A DNA stretch of 64,000 nucleotides from Fusarium oxysporum f. sp. lycopersici 4287 (Eukaryota > Ascomycota > Sordariomycetes > Hypocreales > Nectriaceae), in assembly GCF_000149955.1 (NCBI RefSeq), contig NC_030992.1, positions 1,904,366-1,968,365 of the forward strand, read 5' to 3'. Both the position numbers and the translations under genes were made by a program. This document shows positions 1 through 11,540 of the stretch, piece by piece; the first letter of the stretch is position 1; each line of letters begins with the position of its first letter. Under the pieces are notes generated by a model. That model saw nothing but the letters and a program-made list of their open reading frames with translations, did not search any database and was not told the origin of the DNA.

Positions 1-497
1 GCTCATAATATCCAATCCGAGTGTAAATCATTGCTCGCAAATCAAAACCATTGACGTATCGCTCTGCAGTAAGAAAGCCATGTCATGTCGTCGTCAAGAA
101 TTCAAGCAAAAGCCCCTGTATGCAAATATGTCCCTTTCCTGCATCCTTTTCTCCCCTTTGTTTTTTTTGGTATTTGTCAACACCTTTCCATCCCCTATTT
201 TTTTTTTTTTTCATTTCCTTGGTTGTTCGGCTGTTTGTTTATTAAGCCCTTCATCTTGCCGCTGTTTCAGCTTGCCACCCCTTCAGTCTAAAGCTGCCTT
301 TTTTTTTTCGCTAATAGCAAAGTCATCCACTTGAAGGCCGTTTCATGTCCTTAAAAAGTTCATACAACTGACCACCAGCCCGAACCTCCAGAAGGAGAGT
401 GAAGTCTGGTGTCAAGAAAAGCAAAGCACTGTATCATTCTTTGATAAGATATCGATCAGCATCCCGGTAGTGGACGGCTGCCACGGTTATCCCCTTT
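1..497. other. Non-coding 3' flank with T-rich tracts
   Basis: No supportable gene is seen. The stretch holds several T runs (near 160-220 and 297-308) and lies downstream of the minus-strand gene ending at 498, so part of it is probably that gene's 3' untranslated region. Short open frames here are low-complexity Phe/Leu/Ser translations of the T-rich sequence. Confidence 0.6.
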
Positions 498-3400
498 CTA
501 AAAGGTCTCCGTGTCATCCGTGTTATGAGATGCAACACTGCCGAAGGTATCTGCTTTGAAGGTTAGAGACATGGATATCAGATACGGATCAGATGTAACT
601 TACCTCGCTTGCGTCGACGAGCTTCATCCTCAGGGCTCTTGGGGGTCATGGCTCGTGGCCCACTAGGTCGACGAGTAGGAACACCCAAAGCAGCATTGAG
701 GTTACGGTTCTCAGGCTTGGGACTGCTTGTGAGGTGGCTGACATGAGTACCACTCATAGTAGCATATCCGCTTTCATCACTGGGGTGAGGGGCGGGGCTA
801 CCCTTGGCCAGCTTGGAGATGCGGCTACCCCTGGGGGGGGACAGGGCCGAGGGGCTACCAGTGGGCTCGATGGGCTCCTTGGGAGGTCGAGGGGGGCCAG
901 TTGGAGATGTGGTCCAGTAGGCAGGGTCCTGAGGAGCACCTGTCGATGATGCCTGGCTGTATCGGTTGGTGTTTTGAGCCATCTGGTTCAAGCTCGAAAC
1001 CGAACCACCCCAATCTGCCGACCTAGGTGTCATGGGGACGTTGTATTCTTGAGCAGAGAACTCCAGAGCATTGCGGAAGCGCTCTGTCTGGCCCTGTCTG
1101 GGCTGGGGGTGTTGAAGGTTCAGTGAGTTTCGGTGAACCTGATACTTGGGTGCATTGCCTGGAGTATGGTTGATTTCGCGGCGGAGAGGCGCTGGCATGG
1201 TATCACCGGCATTGGGCGCCGACGCGAGCTCTTGCTGAGAGAATCCGGTATGTAGCTGGTCCTCTGCGTACGGGGCATGACTGTAATCCCCATCGTTGTA
1301 CTCGCCTAGGCTAGAGCCTGACCGCGAGGGAGGGTAGTCATCATACTTGGCTTCCTTCTTGCCTTTGCCAGCGCTGGAGGCTGTCGTTCCGGACCACCTG
1401 GAAATTTTGGGGAACCAGCCCGAAAGGCCGGACTTGTGCTTTTTTTGCTTCTCTGTTGTGCGAGGAGTGTTCTCATTGCTCATTGGTTGAGTAACACCAG
1501 ACGGCTGAGGGGGTGTATCAAGAGGAACAGAACTTCCGCGCTGGAAGCCTGATCGTTCTGGTGTCAGCATATTGGGGTTGCTGCGCTCACCAGTCGGGGC
1601 TGGGGTGGGCGTGCTCGTATTCATCCTCGTGCTCAGCAACAGTGCTGATGCGGTTATCAGAAAACTTGCGTTCATTGGCAAGCCGGGATCGGGAGTGGGA
1701 GAGTGAGAAGTGACCAGACTGGCTGGGGGTGATTGTAGAGTTGCCTTCAGGCTCATAGCCTCGATCTTGCTCGAAGTGACCCTCAGGCTGCAGGTTGTCG
1801 AATGAGGGGCCACGGCCACCACTGGTGGAAACAGGGGGGACGGTGCTCTGTCCCTTGAGCTCGTCAACCTCGCCGAGAATCTGCATCAGGATTTCTTCAA
1901 TACGCTTGAAGTCACTGGTACCCTTGTTGCTGAGGCCTTGGAAAGCTCGCTTGAATAGGTTCTTCTTGGCAGCGGCCTCGTTGAAAGTGTCAATCTGGGA
2001 GATACTCTGAACCGATCGGGCCCCAGGGTAGGGGCGAGGGCCATTAATTGCCTTCTGAAGCTTCTCGGTGTTCTCAACACCTGCGAAAATGACATCGTCG
2101 CTAGTGTCCTGGACGAGGTTTCTAAGCTCATTCAGAGAAGTTCGCATCTCAAGGGCAGAGTTCATCAGCAGTGCAACAATTTCCGTATCGCGGGCACTGC
2201 GCTGAGCATCTCGAACCATGAGGTGCTGCATCAGAGCAACAATGTCCTTGTTCTCGATGCGGTCAATTCCTTGACCAGTGGCTGCATCGTAGAACGGTGA
2301 CGCCATGCCTTGAGACATGCCACTAAGGTGACGAGCGTCTTTGGGGGCGTAGAAGGGGTCCTGGCCAGCATCATTCGGAGATCCGGGCAGAGACAGCTGA
2401 AGAGCCTTACCCTTGGGCTGGAGATCGGGAGTTCGGTTATTGCCATTGGACATATAGCCTTCGTCATACTTGGGGCCAAAACCAGGACTTCCGGTGTGGT
2501 AAGGGGCTCCAAAACCCCGGGCTCCCAAAAGGTTGTCATTCAGGGCAGGGTTGGCGACAGGACTGGTGTCCTCGTATGGGTTGGTGACAAGAGTGTCTCG
2601 CTTGCGGTCGTCAGAGGTCCGCTGCCACTCATCTTGGTCCTGGCTGGGTTCACGGCTGTGAGCATTGGCAGCAGCCATTCCAGCGGCAGCGCCCAATGCA
2701 GCAGCACCGGCAACCTGAGCGGCACCAGGTCCTTGGCTGCTGGCAGCACTCTCAGCGCGTTGCTCGGCAACATTTCGGGGAGTGGGTGTTGCTCGGCCCT
2801 CAGAAGTATCATCGTGGTGCTCGCCATCAAGACGCTCTTGGACAACTGAGGGGTTGGTGTGAACGTCGTCGTCAATGTAGCCAAATTCAGGCATGGGGTT
2901 GTTAAAGTCGGGGAGGCCACTTGCAGTCATCTTGGGTGAGTCATCATAAGAAAGGCGGTCGATGCTGTGAGCAGGAGTGTTACGAGGCTCATGGCCTTCC
3001 AAAGTACGCTCCTTGAAGGACTTGTTACGGAAGACGCCAGCGCCTTGGTATTCCTCTGGCTCCTCGGTGGCTGCCTGCTTCTTACCCTGCGCCGCCTTGA
3101 GAGCAGCAACGGCGCCAGTCGCAATAGCGACTTCTGACGCCGTGGGTGACCTTGTCCGGGGCACCTTTCGGCCATGCTCATCCAGGTCATACTCAGTGAA
3201 CTCTTGTGATTTGTTATGAGATCTGGCACTGGGTGTGGCATGCCTCTCAGGTTCCAACTCGCTACCGTCCATGTAGTTCTTGTCGGGGCTCGCACCACGG
3301 CTACTATAAGTCCTTGACTGGTCATCGTAAGAGAGAGTCGAGTCGCGAGGACCAGGGTAGTCGCTGTAGGAGCCGCTCAACATGGACTGATCGAGCATCG

Positions 3401-5657
3401 AGCCTTCAACGAGTGAAGCAACTGCTGATTCGGGTCCCATCGGAGGGTGAACTAGGTTGGGGTTGGCACCAACGCCACGGACAGCTTGTCCAGACGCGAC
3501 CTTGTCCAGCTCGCTGTCATCTGTGTAGGTGGTGTTCCGGTAACCTACACCGGAACTTTGAGGTGACATCTGGTCCATTTCTCGTTCTTGGAGGGAGTTC
3601 AGAGAAGGTGTAGACTGGCTATTGCGGCGATCCCCAGATCGCTCGTAGTAAGCATCACTTGTAGAATGTATACTCCTTGAGTTGCGAGGGTGATACTCGC
3701 TGCCACCCTCAGTGTAGCCAGAAACACTGGGAATAGGGCTGAGACCTCGAGCACCAGCCTGGTAGGGAACATACTTTAATGGAGGAGGGACATCCTGGGT
3801 AGCGAAATACGAGTTATCATATCCACCCTCAGGATAATCGTTGTCAGAAATGTCATCCTCTTCATATTGACCCTGCCGTTCGAGAGGATGCTTCTGACCA
3901 TACTCGTCTGGTTCATACTCTTCCACGTAGTCCTTCTGACCGCGCGGTAAAGCAGTCAAATCACCATGAGATACGTTGGCGTGCTGAGTGGATAATGTTG
4001 TCTCGAGATTTGAGGGAGTTGCTGAAGGTGTAGGTGTCGAGGTTCCAGAGACATATCCACCCGGAATGTTCTTAACAGGTGTGATCTCCTCGCTAGCCGA
4101 ATGAGGTCTGTCGGTATCTGCAGATCGGATAGAAGTCCTGGTCATTTCCGAGGGGTTGATTTCACTCATGAGAGGCATGGGTGGCTGAGGAACCACGGGA
4201 TCGTTGTCGAACTGATCCGCATGATGGTCACGGCTCAGGCCACGGCTATGAGCAGACTCGGCTCTCCGACGCCGTCTTTCTCTCGGCTTTCGGTCGCCTT
4301 GTGTGCTGTCTGAGAGAAGTGATGAGCCAATGCCAGCTGCTGCTGCACCGGCTGCAGCAGCCTTGAGCATGTCACCACCACTTCGCTTGGGGGTAACATT
4401 CTCATTCTCGTATTGATAGTCATCCTCAATAGAATCATGGCTCACATCAGAGTTAGCTTCGAGGACATGACGAGCCTCTCTATTGCGTCTATCCTTTGGC
4501 TCATTCCGTTGACCTGACGACCGCCGGCGGTCGGGGGTTAACTCATCCTTAGATACTGATGTGGCAGACGAAGTAAAGGAATCGCGTCGGCTCTCCCTCT
4601 TGCTGGTCTCTCGCTTAAGAGCATTTAGTTCGGGCAGAATCAAGCGGCGAATGGCGTCTTCGACTGTTTCGAGGAGCTTGGGGTTGTTGATCGATGATTT
4701 AGAGACATCTGAGCGTGAGGAATGTGTTGCGTGAGTGCGATGGCTGGGAGCCAAATGAGAAGCTGAGACATTCGAGTCAAGTCCCGACACATTGGATTCC
4801 TGTTGACCTCTGCTAGAGCGACGGCGATGGGCTTTAATAGGCTCCTCCGTCCTCTCAGAAACGCTGCTGGTCCTGCTCTTTGGCCGACGCTTTCTCTCCG
4901 CTGTCGACTTTTCCCTCGACGACTTTGTTTCTGACACCTTTGACCTGTCTCTGTTTCGACTCTTCCGGTTCTTCAACTCATCTACTGCAGCACCTGCAAG
5001 TGCACCGGCGCCAGCTGCTGCAACCATCTCTCGGGTTGCTGATGGACTGTCGCCCTTGGCGTCGCCGTCGAGAAAGCTGTCGGATGGGATGGCGGATATG
5101 TCTGAAGCGTTGACGTTGTAGGTCTCCGAAGGGATCAATGGGCTGGCAGGTCGTCGTCGTCGTCCAGTATGACTACGATCAATCTCAATGTCAATTGGAT
5201 TTCTCGAGACGTTGGACTCTTCGGTAGCAGAAGCGTAAGAGCTCATGCTGTTGCCGTCGTCCCCGTCGAAGTATTCAGAATCTCCCAATGGTATCCGTCG
5301 AGTCACAGAGGTGTTGCGAGCGCCTTTTGTTTCTGTAACTTGAAGATGGTGATCGGAACGGCCTCTCTTGGATGGTGTGAGGCGGACACGGACACTAGGG
5401 CGTCGCTCGCCTGTTGAACCGACAGTTGACTTGCCGCCTTCGAAGTACTCGATGAGCAATGAGGTCTGAGATTTGCTAGCCTTGTGTCCACGGGTAGCAA
5501 TGGTGACGGGTGTTCCGTCTTCAGGAATGGAGTAGGAGGACTTCTCGTCACCGGGATTCACCCCATCCACCGTTGTTGTGAGATCGGTGGGGGTGGTATT
5601 AGTCTCGGTTTCGGTAGGGGCGGGAAGTGGAAGAGATTTTCTGGAAGATACACCCAT
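498..5657 (-). CDS. Very large Ser/Arg-rich disordered fungal protein, unknown function
   Basis: I do not recognise a named family. From the ATG at 5657 the frame is open for 1356 codons to a TGA at 1587. A second frame, open from about 1867, continues the same kind of sequence. It is spliced by a clear GTAAGT...GCAG intron (551-603) to a last exon ending in ETF-stop at 498. Joining the frames needs a one-base shift near 1590-1610, at a C run, or a 58-nt intron with a GTGAGC donor. With the base removed the CDS is 1702 codons. The protein is mostly Ser/Arg/Pro/Asp-rich and probably disordered. It has four Ala/Gly-rich hydrophobic patches (about residues 210-225, 430-447, 843-856, 976-999), a twice-used EYxxDExGxK motif (near 580 and 822) and a predicted helical segment at about 1136-1270. 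This could be a cytoskeletal, septal or cortical scaffold, but that is a guess. Confidence 0.75.
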
Positions 5658-8600
5658 CGTAAATCTGGTGAGGCTCTTAAGTGGAGGTGTTTCGGGGCCC
5701 TTTCTTCCCAGGACTGCGATCCGGAGCGGATGCAGAGAAACACCGGTGGGAGAGGAGGGGTTGGTTGATTAATGGTTTGATATCAAGACATGCGGAATCA
5801 AGGCGCAACAAAGATTGTCTAGCAGGACATGTCAGTAAACCCGAGTGCCCAACGGGGGAGAAATAACGGTGTAGGCCAATTATATGGAGTAACGAATCGC
5901 CACCAGCGTTGAAAGCGACTCGCTCGACTCATGAAGCGGAGAAGGGCAAAGCAACGGTCAAGGGAAAAGGAAGGATGAGAGACTTACAAACAAACGACCC
6001 GATTAAAAGAAAGGAAATAACTTTGAACGTCTACCAACTACCCAGAGACGGGACAGTCGATAGTGATACCTACTTACTAGAGTCGACAACCGACACGACT
6101 CGACTCGACTCGAATTTGACCTGGCCTTAGAAGCCTCAAGGTTCCGTGGGGAATTCGAGAAGGAGAAAGATTTGGGGGAAGGGTTAAGGATGCGACGTGC
6201 GGCGTGGTCGATTGTAAAGGATGGTGTGAAGGCTCATGGGATGTGGATCCCGTAAGGTAAGGTCAGGCAGCTCGGCGGGGGGACGCCTGGGGCCTCGGGG
6301 GGGCTAAGAAAAAAGAATGGGCCAGCAAAGTTGCCCGCAGCAACCAGACCTAGCAATTAACAAGGAACAGAGAACTGAAAACCGCCATATGTCAGTGTCA
6401 GACGGAGCGGAAGAGAGCCGAAACAGAAAATCAAGAAGGGGTACAAGGTGTGATCTAGACTGATTAGGGGAAAAAAATGAGCAGGGCATTCAATTTAGGT
6501 GCAGTTGTGTCAAGGGGAATCGAGGAGGTTGGGTGAAAGATCTGGAGGTTGGGGAAAACGGATTGAGTTGATGCAGAACGGGCAGGCTTTTTTTCTCTTT
6601 TTGTCTCTTTCGTTGCGATGTTGATGGGATATGGAGTAGTTGGTAAACTCACTGCACGCGCTGAAGTTTAAAGCTTCAATGAGCGAGGTTTAAAATTATC
6701 GATGATGTATGACTTCGTTGTGTATTGAAGAAGATCTTGATGCGAAAAGTTAGGTAGGTACATACTTAATAGAGTCAGCATAAGTGGAACCAAGAAGCTT
6801 ATGAGGTTTTAGGTATTGGATTGTCGATTGTGAGTATGGATCTCTCCAACCAAAGATCCAAGGCAATCTCTTCTGTGTATTGCTCTAAACAACACCAAAT
6901 TTACTTCGTTTGACAACATATATCGGATTGCCTTGTCCTCGGGATCTGGTCGTCACACTCTATCCACCTAGCTCAGCGGCTGGGCCCTTGAGATTTTCAT
7001 TTTCAGGCTAGTGCCTTGGGGTGATGAGTTGTCTCTGGCACCTCTGCCGAGGCGGGCTGTCCAATAGCGCCGGCCCGCCGGGATGCCACCTAGCTCAACA
7101 CGCTATGCCCGTGGTTCCTCTGCCAATGGACGATCTTCCAAGGACACGAGAGGAACGAGATATGCACCAAAACGTGCAGGAAACATGCAGAGCAGACATG
7201 TACAGTAGCGAGGCCCGACGAGTTCATCGTAACGCTCCATGTGTGTGATACGTGATTTGCTGTGTGTGATGTGATGACCATCCTCATCCCATCCACTCCT
7301 CTTTAGTATCGAATAAGCATCCTCCGTCTCTATCAAAACAGGATATTCCAACTAGCGGTCTCCAAGTTGTTGCGTTGCCAGTTGCCACGCAGAACCAGCC
7401 TCCTTGCCTCTCTAATACATGCTCCAGTACGGAGTATCAAACCACGACAGACAAACGTTGGGCTTCCACCTCTGCTACGACAAAACCCCTGTCGTAAAAC
7501 GATTCTTCTTCTGTTTTCCCTTCGAATCAGGTTCCGGCAATCGTCGCACTCCCAAACAATCCTCCTCCCCAGCCTCTCTTTTCACTTGATCACCCTCGTC
7601 AATCACTCAAACCCCTGTCCGCCTATTAATCTTCAGACTTCAGCCGTCCCTCGTTCAGCGCCACGGCCCCAGCTTCGGGCCAGGATGGGAAAGGTGCGGC
7701 TGGGCGGCTGTGCCCCCAGAGACGGAAAAGAATCATTCGAGTGAGCCTCATTTATTTGACTAAAATAAGTTGGACCATGAGAGCGAAGCCTGTGATGAGG
7801 CTGCATTTGTTGGCCGTCAGCGCTTCTCATACGTTCACAAGTTGCCCAAGTCGCTTCGTGAAGAGTTCAAGATACGCGATATTAGCTGATCAATCTTATC
7901 AAAAAGATCACCAGAGTCCCAGTCAGACCTCCACTCGGATCCATGGCACTCATTTCGCTCTTATGAGTGGATTGTAGGGCTGAACCACTCACTATAAGGA
8001 TCGGACTTGTCTTCAAATTATTATAAAACACTCCCATTCCTAAGGAATAGCCTATTTACAGTGCCTTATTCTCTAAATAACGACAGAGACATACTATTCT
8101 CCATAGGTTTCAGATAAATCACCGGTTCCAAACATAGTGTTTTAGAAGCTTCTTGGTCGAATCTAACGTCCAGACCAAATTTGGACCTCAACACCACCAC
8201 CTAATAGATTTGGCATGTTCCTGAAAATCATCTTTGCCACGGCTCAACCTTACTCGCAGCTGGCTTTCCAACTTCTCGGGACATAACCCGACTCAGAATA
8301 TTCCCTTTGCCGCTCATGTTCAGCCCATTAGCATCTCCAGCCTCCTCTATCATCACACTAAGAAACCATGGCTCCATTTGCTTAATTGGCGCCCCTTATA
8401 TCCCCTCCAACCACCTCTTTATCTCCCATTATGGCATTGGCGTATCCTGATCTGTCTGTCATATTTCACCGCAAACATATATTTGTCAAGATGAGGCGAA
8501 CTAGGCTTTACCAAGCATCACGTGAATCGTAAGATCGCGCAAACTCTCCGTGGATCCCCCAAGCAAAGACCCTTTCACTCATGCGAGACACATCAAAAAG

Positions 8601-9650
8601 GCATGGGATACCCCTGAAGTTTGGATCCAGGACAACTTTCAGTTTTTCCATATCGTTTGACTTGCAACAAATGTTCTCAGCTACGAGGCTGTTTCGGGCT
8701 TTTCCGCCAAAGTTCATAGAGTCTTCAAAGGCTTTCAAGAAGCACTACTCGTAAATTTAGCAGCGAGCCAAAGCAAACCGTCAACAAAAAGCCCAGAAAA
8801 AACAGTAGCCCTTTCATGGTTCACAGTGCAATTAGTATTGGTCCAGAGCACTTGCAGTCTTAGATTATTGTAGTCCCCGACTACCTACTGTAGCTATTGC
8901 TGCGATCTCATGTGTTGAGGTTAGTTGCTCATCACGACATGCTGCTTCCAGCACGGCAAGACCACAAGGAGAGAGTTCTTTGTCCTATCGGCGCTATTAA
9001 CTCTTGTGGAAGCTGATCACGGCATCACTTGTGACACCGTCCTCGGTGCATGCAGCCAACCGAGTCTTCTGAGGCCACTCGTGTCTCACGCAGACGACTC
9101 GTATAGCACTCTGCTTCCGGTGGCTTGCAAGAGGATGACTTTGTCATATAATCTGCAACCATGGATTCTTAGTCCTTCTACTCGGTTTCTTTGAATTCAT
9201 TTGGTTGTCAGTTCGTATATCAGTATTCAGGTAAGCTCAAGGTCTGAATTATTGTAGAGGCTAAGACGATCAAGCTTGTCTGTGTAGAGAGAGGGAGGGA
9301 GTGTCAGTTCATTGCTCAGTTCAACTTTTTCACTTTCACTTGAGTCTCCCGGACATCTTTCTTCTGTACTACAATTGATGCTTAAAATGGTCTCGCTAAT
9401 CGGTCATGCTTGATCGGAACGGATATCGGCAAACTCAACTCGACTTTGTCTCATGAGACGAAAACAAAGAATTGTTCATTGCTATGTCAATATCAATCGA
9501 CACGTAACCTCACTCTGAATCATTCATTTCCTCAAATACAGCACCCTCCCGGCTCATCCTTCTCTAACTCCAGGCAAAAAGGTAGGTATGAAACGGTCCA
9601 GGAACGAATACATAAAAAAAAACCATCATCCAATAGCCAAAATTCAACAA
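5658..9650. other. Gene-poor intergenic region, includes promoter of the large protein gene
   Basis: About 4 kb between the start of the large gene at 5657 and the stop of the RCR-like gene at 9651, both on the minus strand. The first kilobase upstream of 5657 presumably carries promoter and leader. Apart from the possible relic at 8508-8817, no gene is supportable. A plus-strand frame at 7590-7997 reads like protein but contains two in-frame stops and no start. Confidence 0.55.
8508..8817 (-). pseudogene. Possible decayed or misread gene for a small secreted protein
   Basis: An ATG at 8817 opens a frame whose first about 20 residues (MKGLLFFLGFLLTVCFGSLL) look like a classic signal peptide. 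That frame stops after 30 codons. The neighbouring frame (+1) is open from about 8743 to a stop at 8508 for some 75 codons, with two adjacent cysteines and normal-looking composition. No intron of usual fungal length joins them: the only phase-correct GT-AG candidate is 34 nt. It may be a secreted protein broken by a one-base indel, a gene with an unusually short intron, or chance. I recognise no homologue. If intact it would be about 100 residues, the size range of small secreted proteins. Confidence 0.28.
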
Positions 9651-10064
9651 TCAACTTCTTCGACCATCCGTCACTACAGCCGGCGCAGGCTCAGCGGGAT
9701 ACTCGGGCGGCCTGTTCCCAGCTTCGAGATCCCGCAGTTCCAGAGGATCCTGCGTCTCCTTTTTACCATCGTATGGCGGCGGTGCCTGTCCCAATTCATT
9801 GAGTCCTTCTTCAGACCTGGTACCATTCCATGGCGATCGGCGATTTCCCGTTCTTCTTCCACCGCGAAGGCCGGTATATACTGGAGCTCCAGTATTCTGG
9901 CCGGGCCATTGGTTCCCACGACGGCGGCGACGTCGTCTCACTTGGATGATGGTGGCGGTTAGACCGAGAACTAAGATGACGAAGAGAGGAATGAGAACCC
10001 AGGCAAAGGGTTGTGCACCAAATGAGAAGCCGGTATTGTTGTCGTTATTGTCGTTTGTTGCCAT
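9651..10064 (-). CDS. Single-pass membrane protein with two PPxY motifs (RCR-like)
   Basis: An unspliced 137-residue protein. The first true ATG is at 10064; the frame extends upstream only through a TTG. A short Asn/Asp-rich N-terminus without a signal peptide is followed by one hydrophobic span (about residues 19-41), then seven consecutive arginines and a polar tail. The tail carries PPPY (95-98) and PPEY (119-122). This layout (one span, basic stop-transfer, cytosolic PY motifs) matches the Rcr1/Rcr2 family and other Rsp5 adaptors. Those proteins recruit the HECT ubiquitin ligase Rsp5 through its WW domains and affect chitin deposition and plasma-membrane protein turnover. The architecture is seen directly; the family assignment is inference. 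It stands alone, more than 1 kb from tfb5 on the opposite strand. Confidence 0.75.
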   Translation of the reverse strand: MATNDNNDNNTGFSFGAQPFAWVLIPLFVILVLGLTATIIQVRRRRRRRGNQWPGQNTGAPVYTGLRGGRRTGNRRSPWNGTRSEEGLNELGQAPPPYDGKKETQDPLELRDLEAGNRPPEYPAEPAPAVVTDGRRS

Positions 10065-11107
10065 CACAATAGCAGGTATGTCGTTAGAGTGTATAAGTAA
10101 GGTACTCAATCAAATGATATTGATATGTGCTGACCCGACTAGATCATCGGATGTCTCAGACAAGATCTGTATGTGGTCGATTCTCAAATGGATTTGTATG
10201 TAAAGGACTTCTTTATTCTTGTTATTTAGTTTGTGAGACGTCAAGAATCAAGGATCATCAAAATGATAGATTGTCAAGGTGTGAGGTCAGAGACTTTGAT
10301 AGAGTGGCGTCATCTCGTAACTCCAACTCCCGACTCCAAACCTGGGGGAGGAGGGCAGCTCTTTGTACTTGTGCGCCCTCGGTTCTACCTTAACCTTTTG
10401 CATTCGTATGCCTCCATTACAGAGCCGCGTAGCCGATCATCCCCCACTGTCAAGGTGACTTCATCATAGTGGCTTAGTAGCTTAGATCTGGATGTAAGGA
10501 CCGTTGAATGTCGCCGTCCGCCGGTGGAGCCGGGATAAATTGGCCGCCCGTCACCTGTTTTGTCCATGATATCTATGATGGGCACAGCCCAGTCGGATCT
10601 AACAGATTGAAGAATGCCGACAGGTAAACGAGAGAACTTGATATGAAAATCGAGCCCTTAGACTACAGCTTCTCAACTCTGCCTTGGACTAGTGGCGTAT
10701 TGAGGACGGGCAATGCCACTTACAACGACTAAGTAATACGCTGCAACAGTCATGTACACAACACGCCCAGCTTAGTACAAAGGCGATGAGGTAACATTTG
10801 GTGCTCGGGTCCAACTTGACACATTATTTAGTTCGGCTTCCTAATTGAACAGCTCTGCAAAACCAGGCACAGTATAGTGGCTTTGCCGTTGCGCAGCCAA
10901 AGCATGAATAAACATTATTTGGAATGGCCTCTGATGATTCCATGCAGGCTCTAGATAATGGCAAGTGGTCCGTGCGTCATACAAGGCTCCCATTAAACTC
11001 CACCGTTTTTCTGGGGGAAGCGTCAACCATAACCTGAACTTAAACCTCATTATAATCCTTGGAGCATTTTCTGGACATATTGTTGCGCTTCCGCGAACTG
11101 GCCCAAG
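10065..11107. other. Divergent promoter region between the RCR-like gene and tfb5
   Basis: About 1 kb between the starts of two outward-facing genes. It should hold both promoters and leaders. No convincing gene, RNA or repeat was found in it. Confidence 0.6.
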
Positions 11108-11456
11108 ATGCCTCGTGCAATCAGAGGTTCGTTTCAAACTATTTTCTGGTCACTGCGTATCCGAGCTTACCTATGCTAGGCGTTCTTATCGAGTGCGATC
11201 CTTCGATCAAGTCCATCATCGTCAGCATCGACAGTGCTAACCATGACTACATCATTGAGGATCTCGATGATGAACGCGTGGTTGTGAAAGAGACCATGGT
11301 CTCAACGCTCAAGCATAAGCTCGAAGAAGTACGTTCGATTGCTAGCATCATCTTCACCCAAGCTACTTGCGACTGGAAATGGGCTTTGTTTGATTGACAC
11401 ATTCCCAGCGACTCAAAGAAAACCTTCCTCCTGAAGAAGAATCCGGCTCCGAGTAA
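11108..11456 (+). CDS. tfb5: TFIIH subunit Tfb5 (TTDA/GTF2H5 homologue)
   Basis: A tiny three-exon gene: 11108-11126, 11180-11328 and 11409-11456, giving 71 residues. The product starts [25 protein letters not shown] is the hallmark N-terminus of the Tfb5/TTDA family, followed by the family's (I)IEDLDDERV strand and a C-terminal helix ending in an acidic tail. Length agrees with the usual 68-75 residues. Tfb5 is the smallest subunit of core TFIIH; it stabilises Tfb2 and stimulates the XPB/Ssl2 ATPase for nucleotide excision repair. Intron 1 is 53 nt with an unusual GTTCGT donor that splits a Gly codon. Intron 2 is 80 nt with a GTACGT donor. The gene is tail-to-tail with the dienoyl-CoA isomerase, 84 bp apart. 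Confidence 0.93.
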
Positions 11457-11540
11457 GCTTCAAGCATATGCAATCACTGAACTATATACACAATTTCATA
11501 CCCGAACGACGTGCGTCTATGGTCCTCTCAAACTCCTAAA

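Noticed and set aside
6960..7000. Sequence TAGCTCAGCGG resembling a tRNA A box
   Set aside because: No matching D-stem, T-arm or acceptor stem nearby.
7590..7997. Plus-strand frame reading like protein (for example GRQRFSYVHKLPKSLREEF)
   Set aside because: It contains TAA at 7761 and TGA at 7887, has no start codon, and no intron removes both stops; other frames here look equally protein-like. Kept only as part of a finding.
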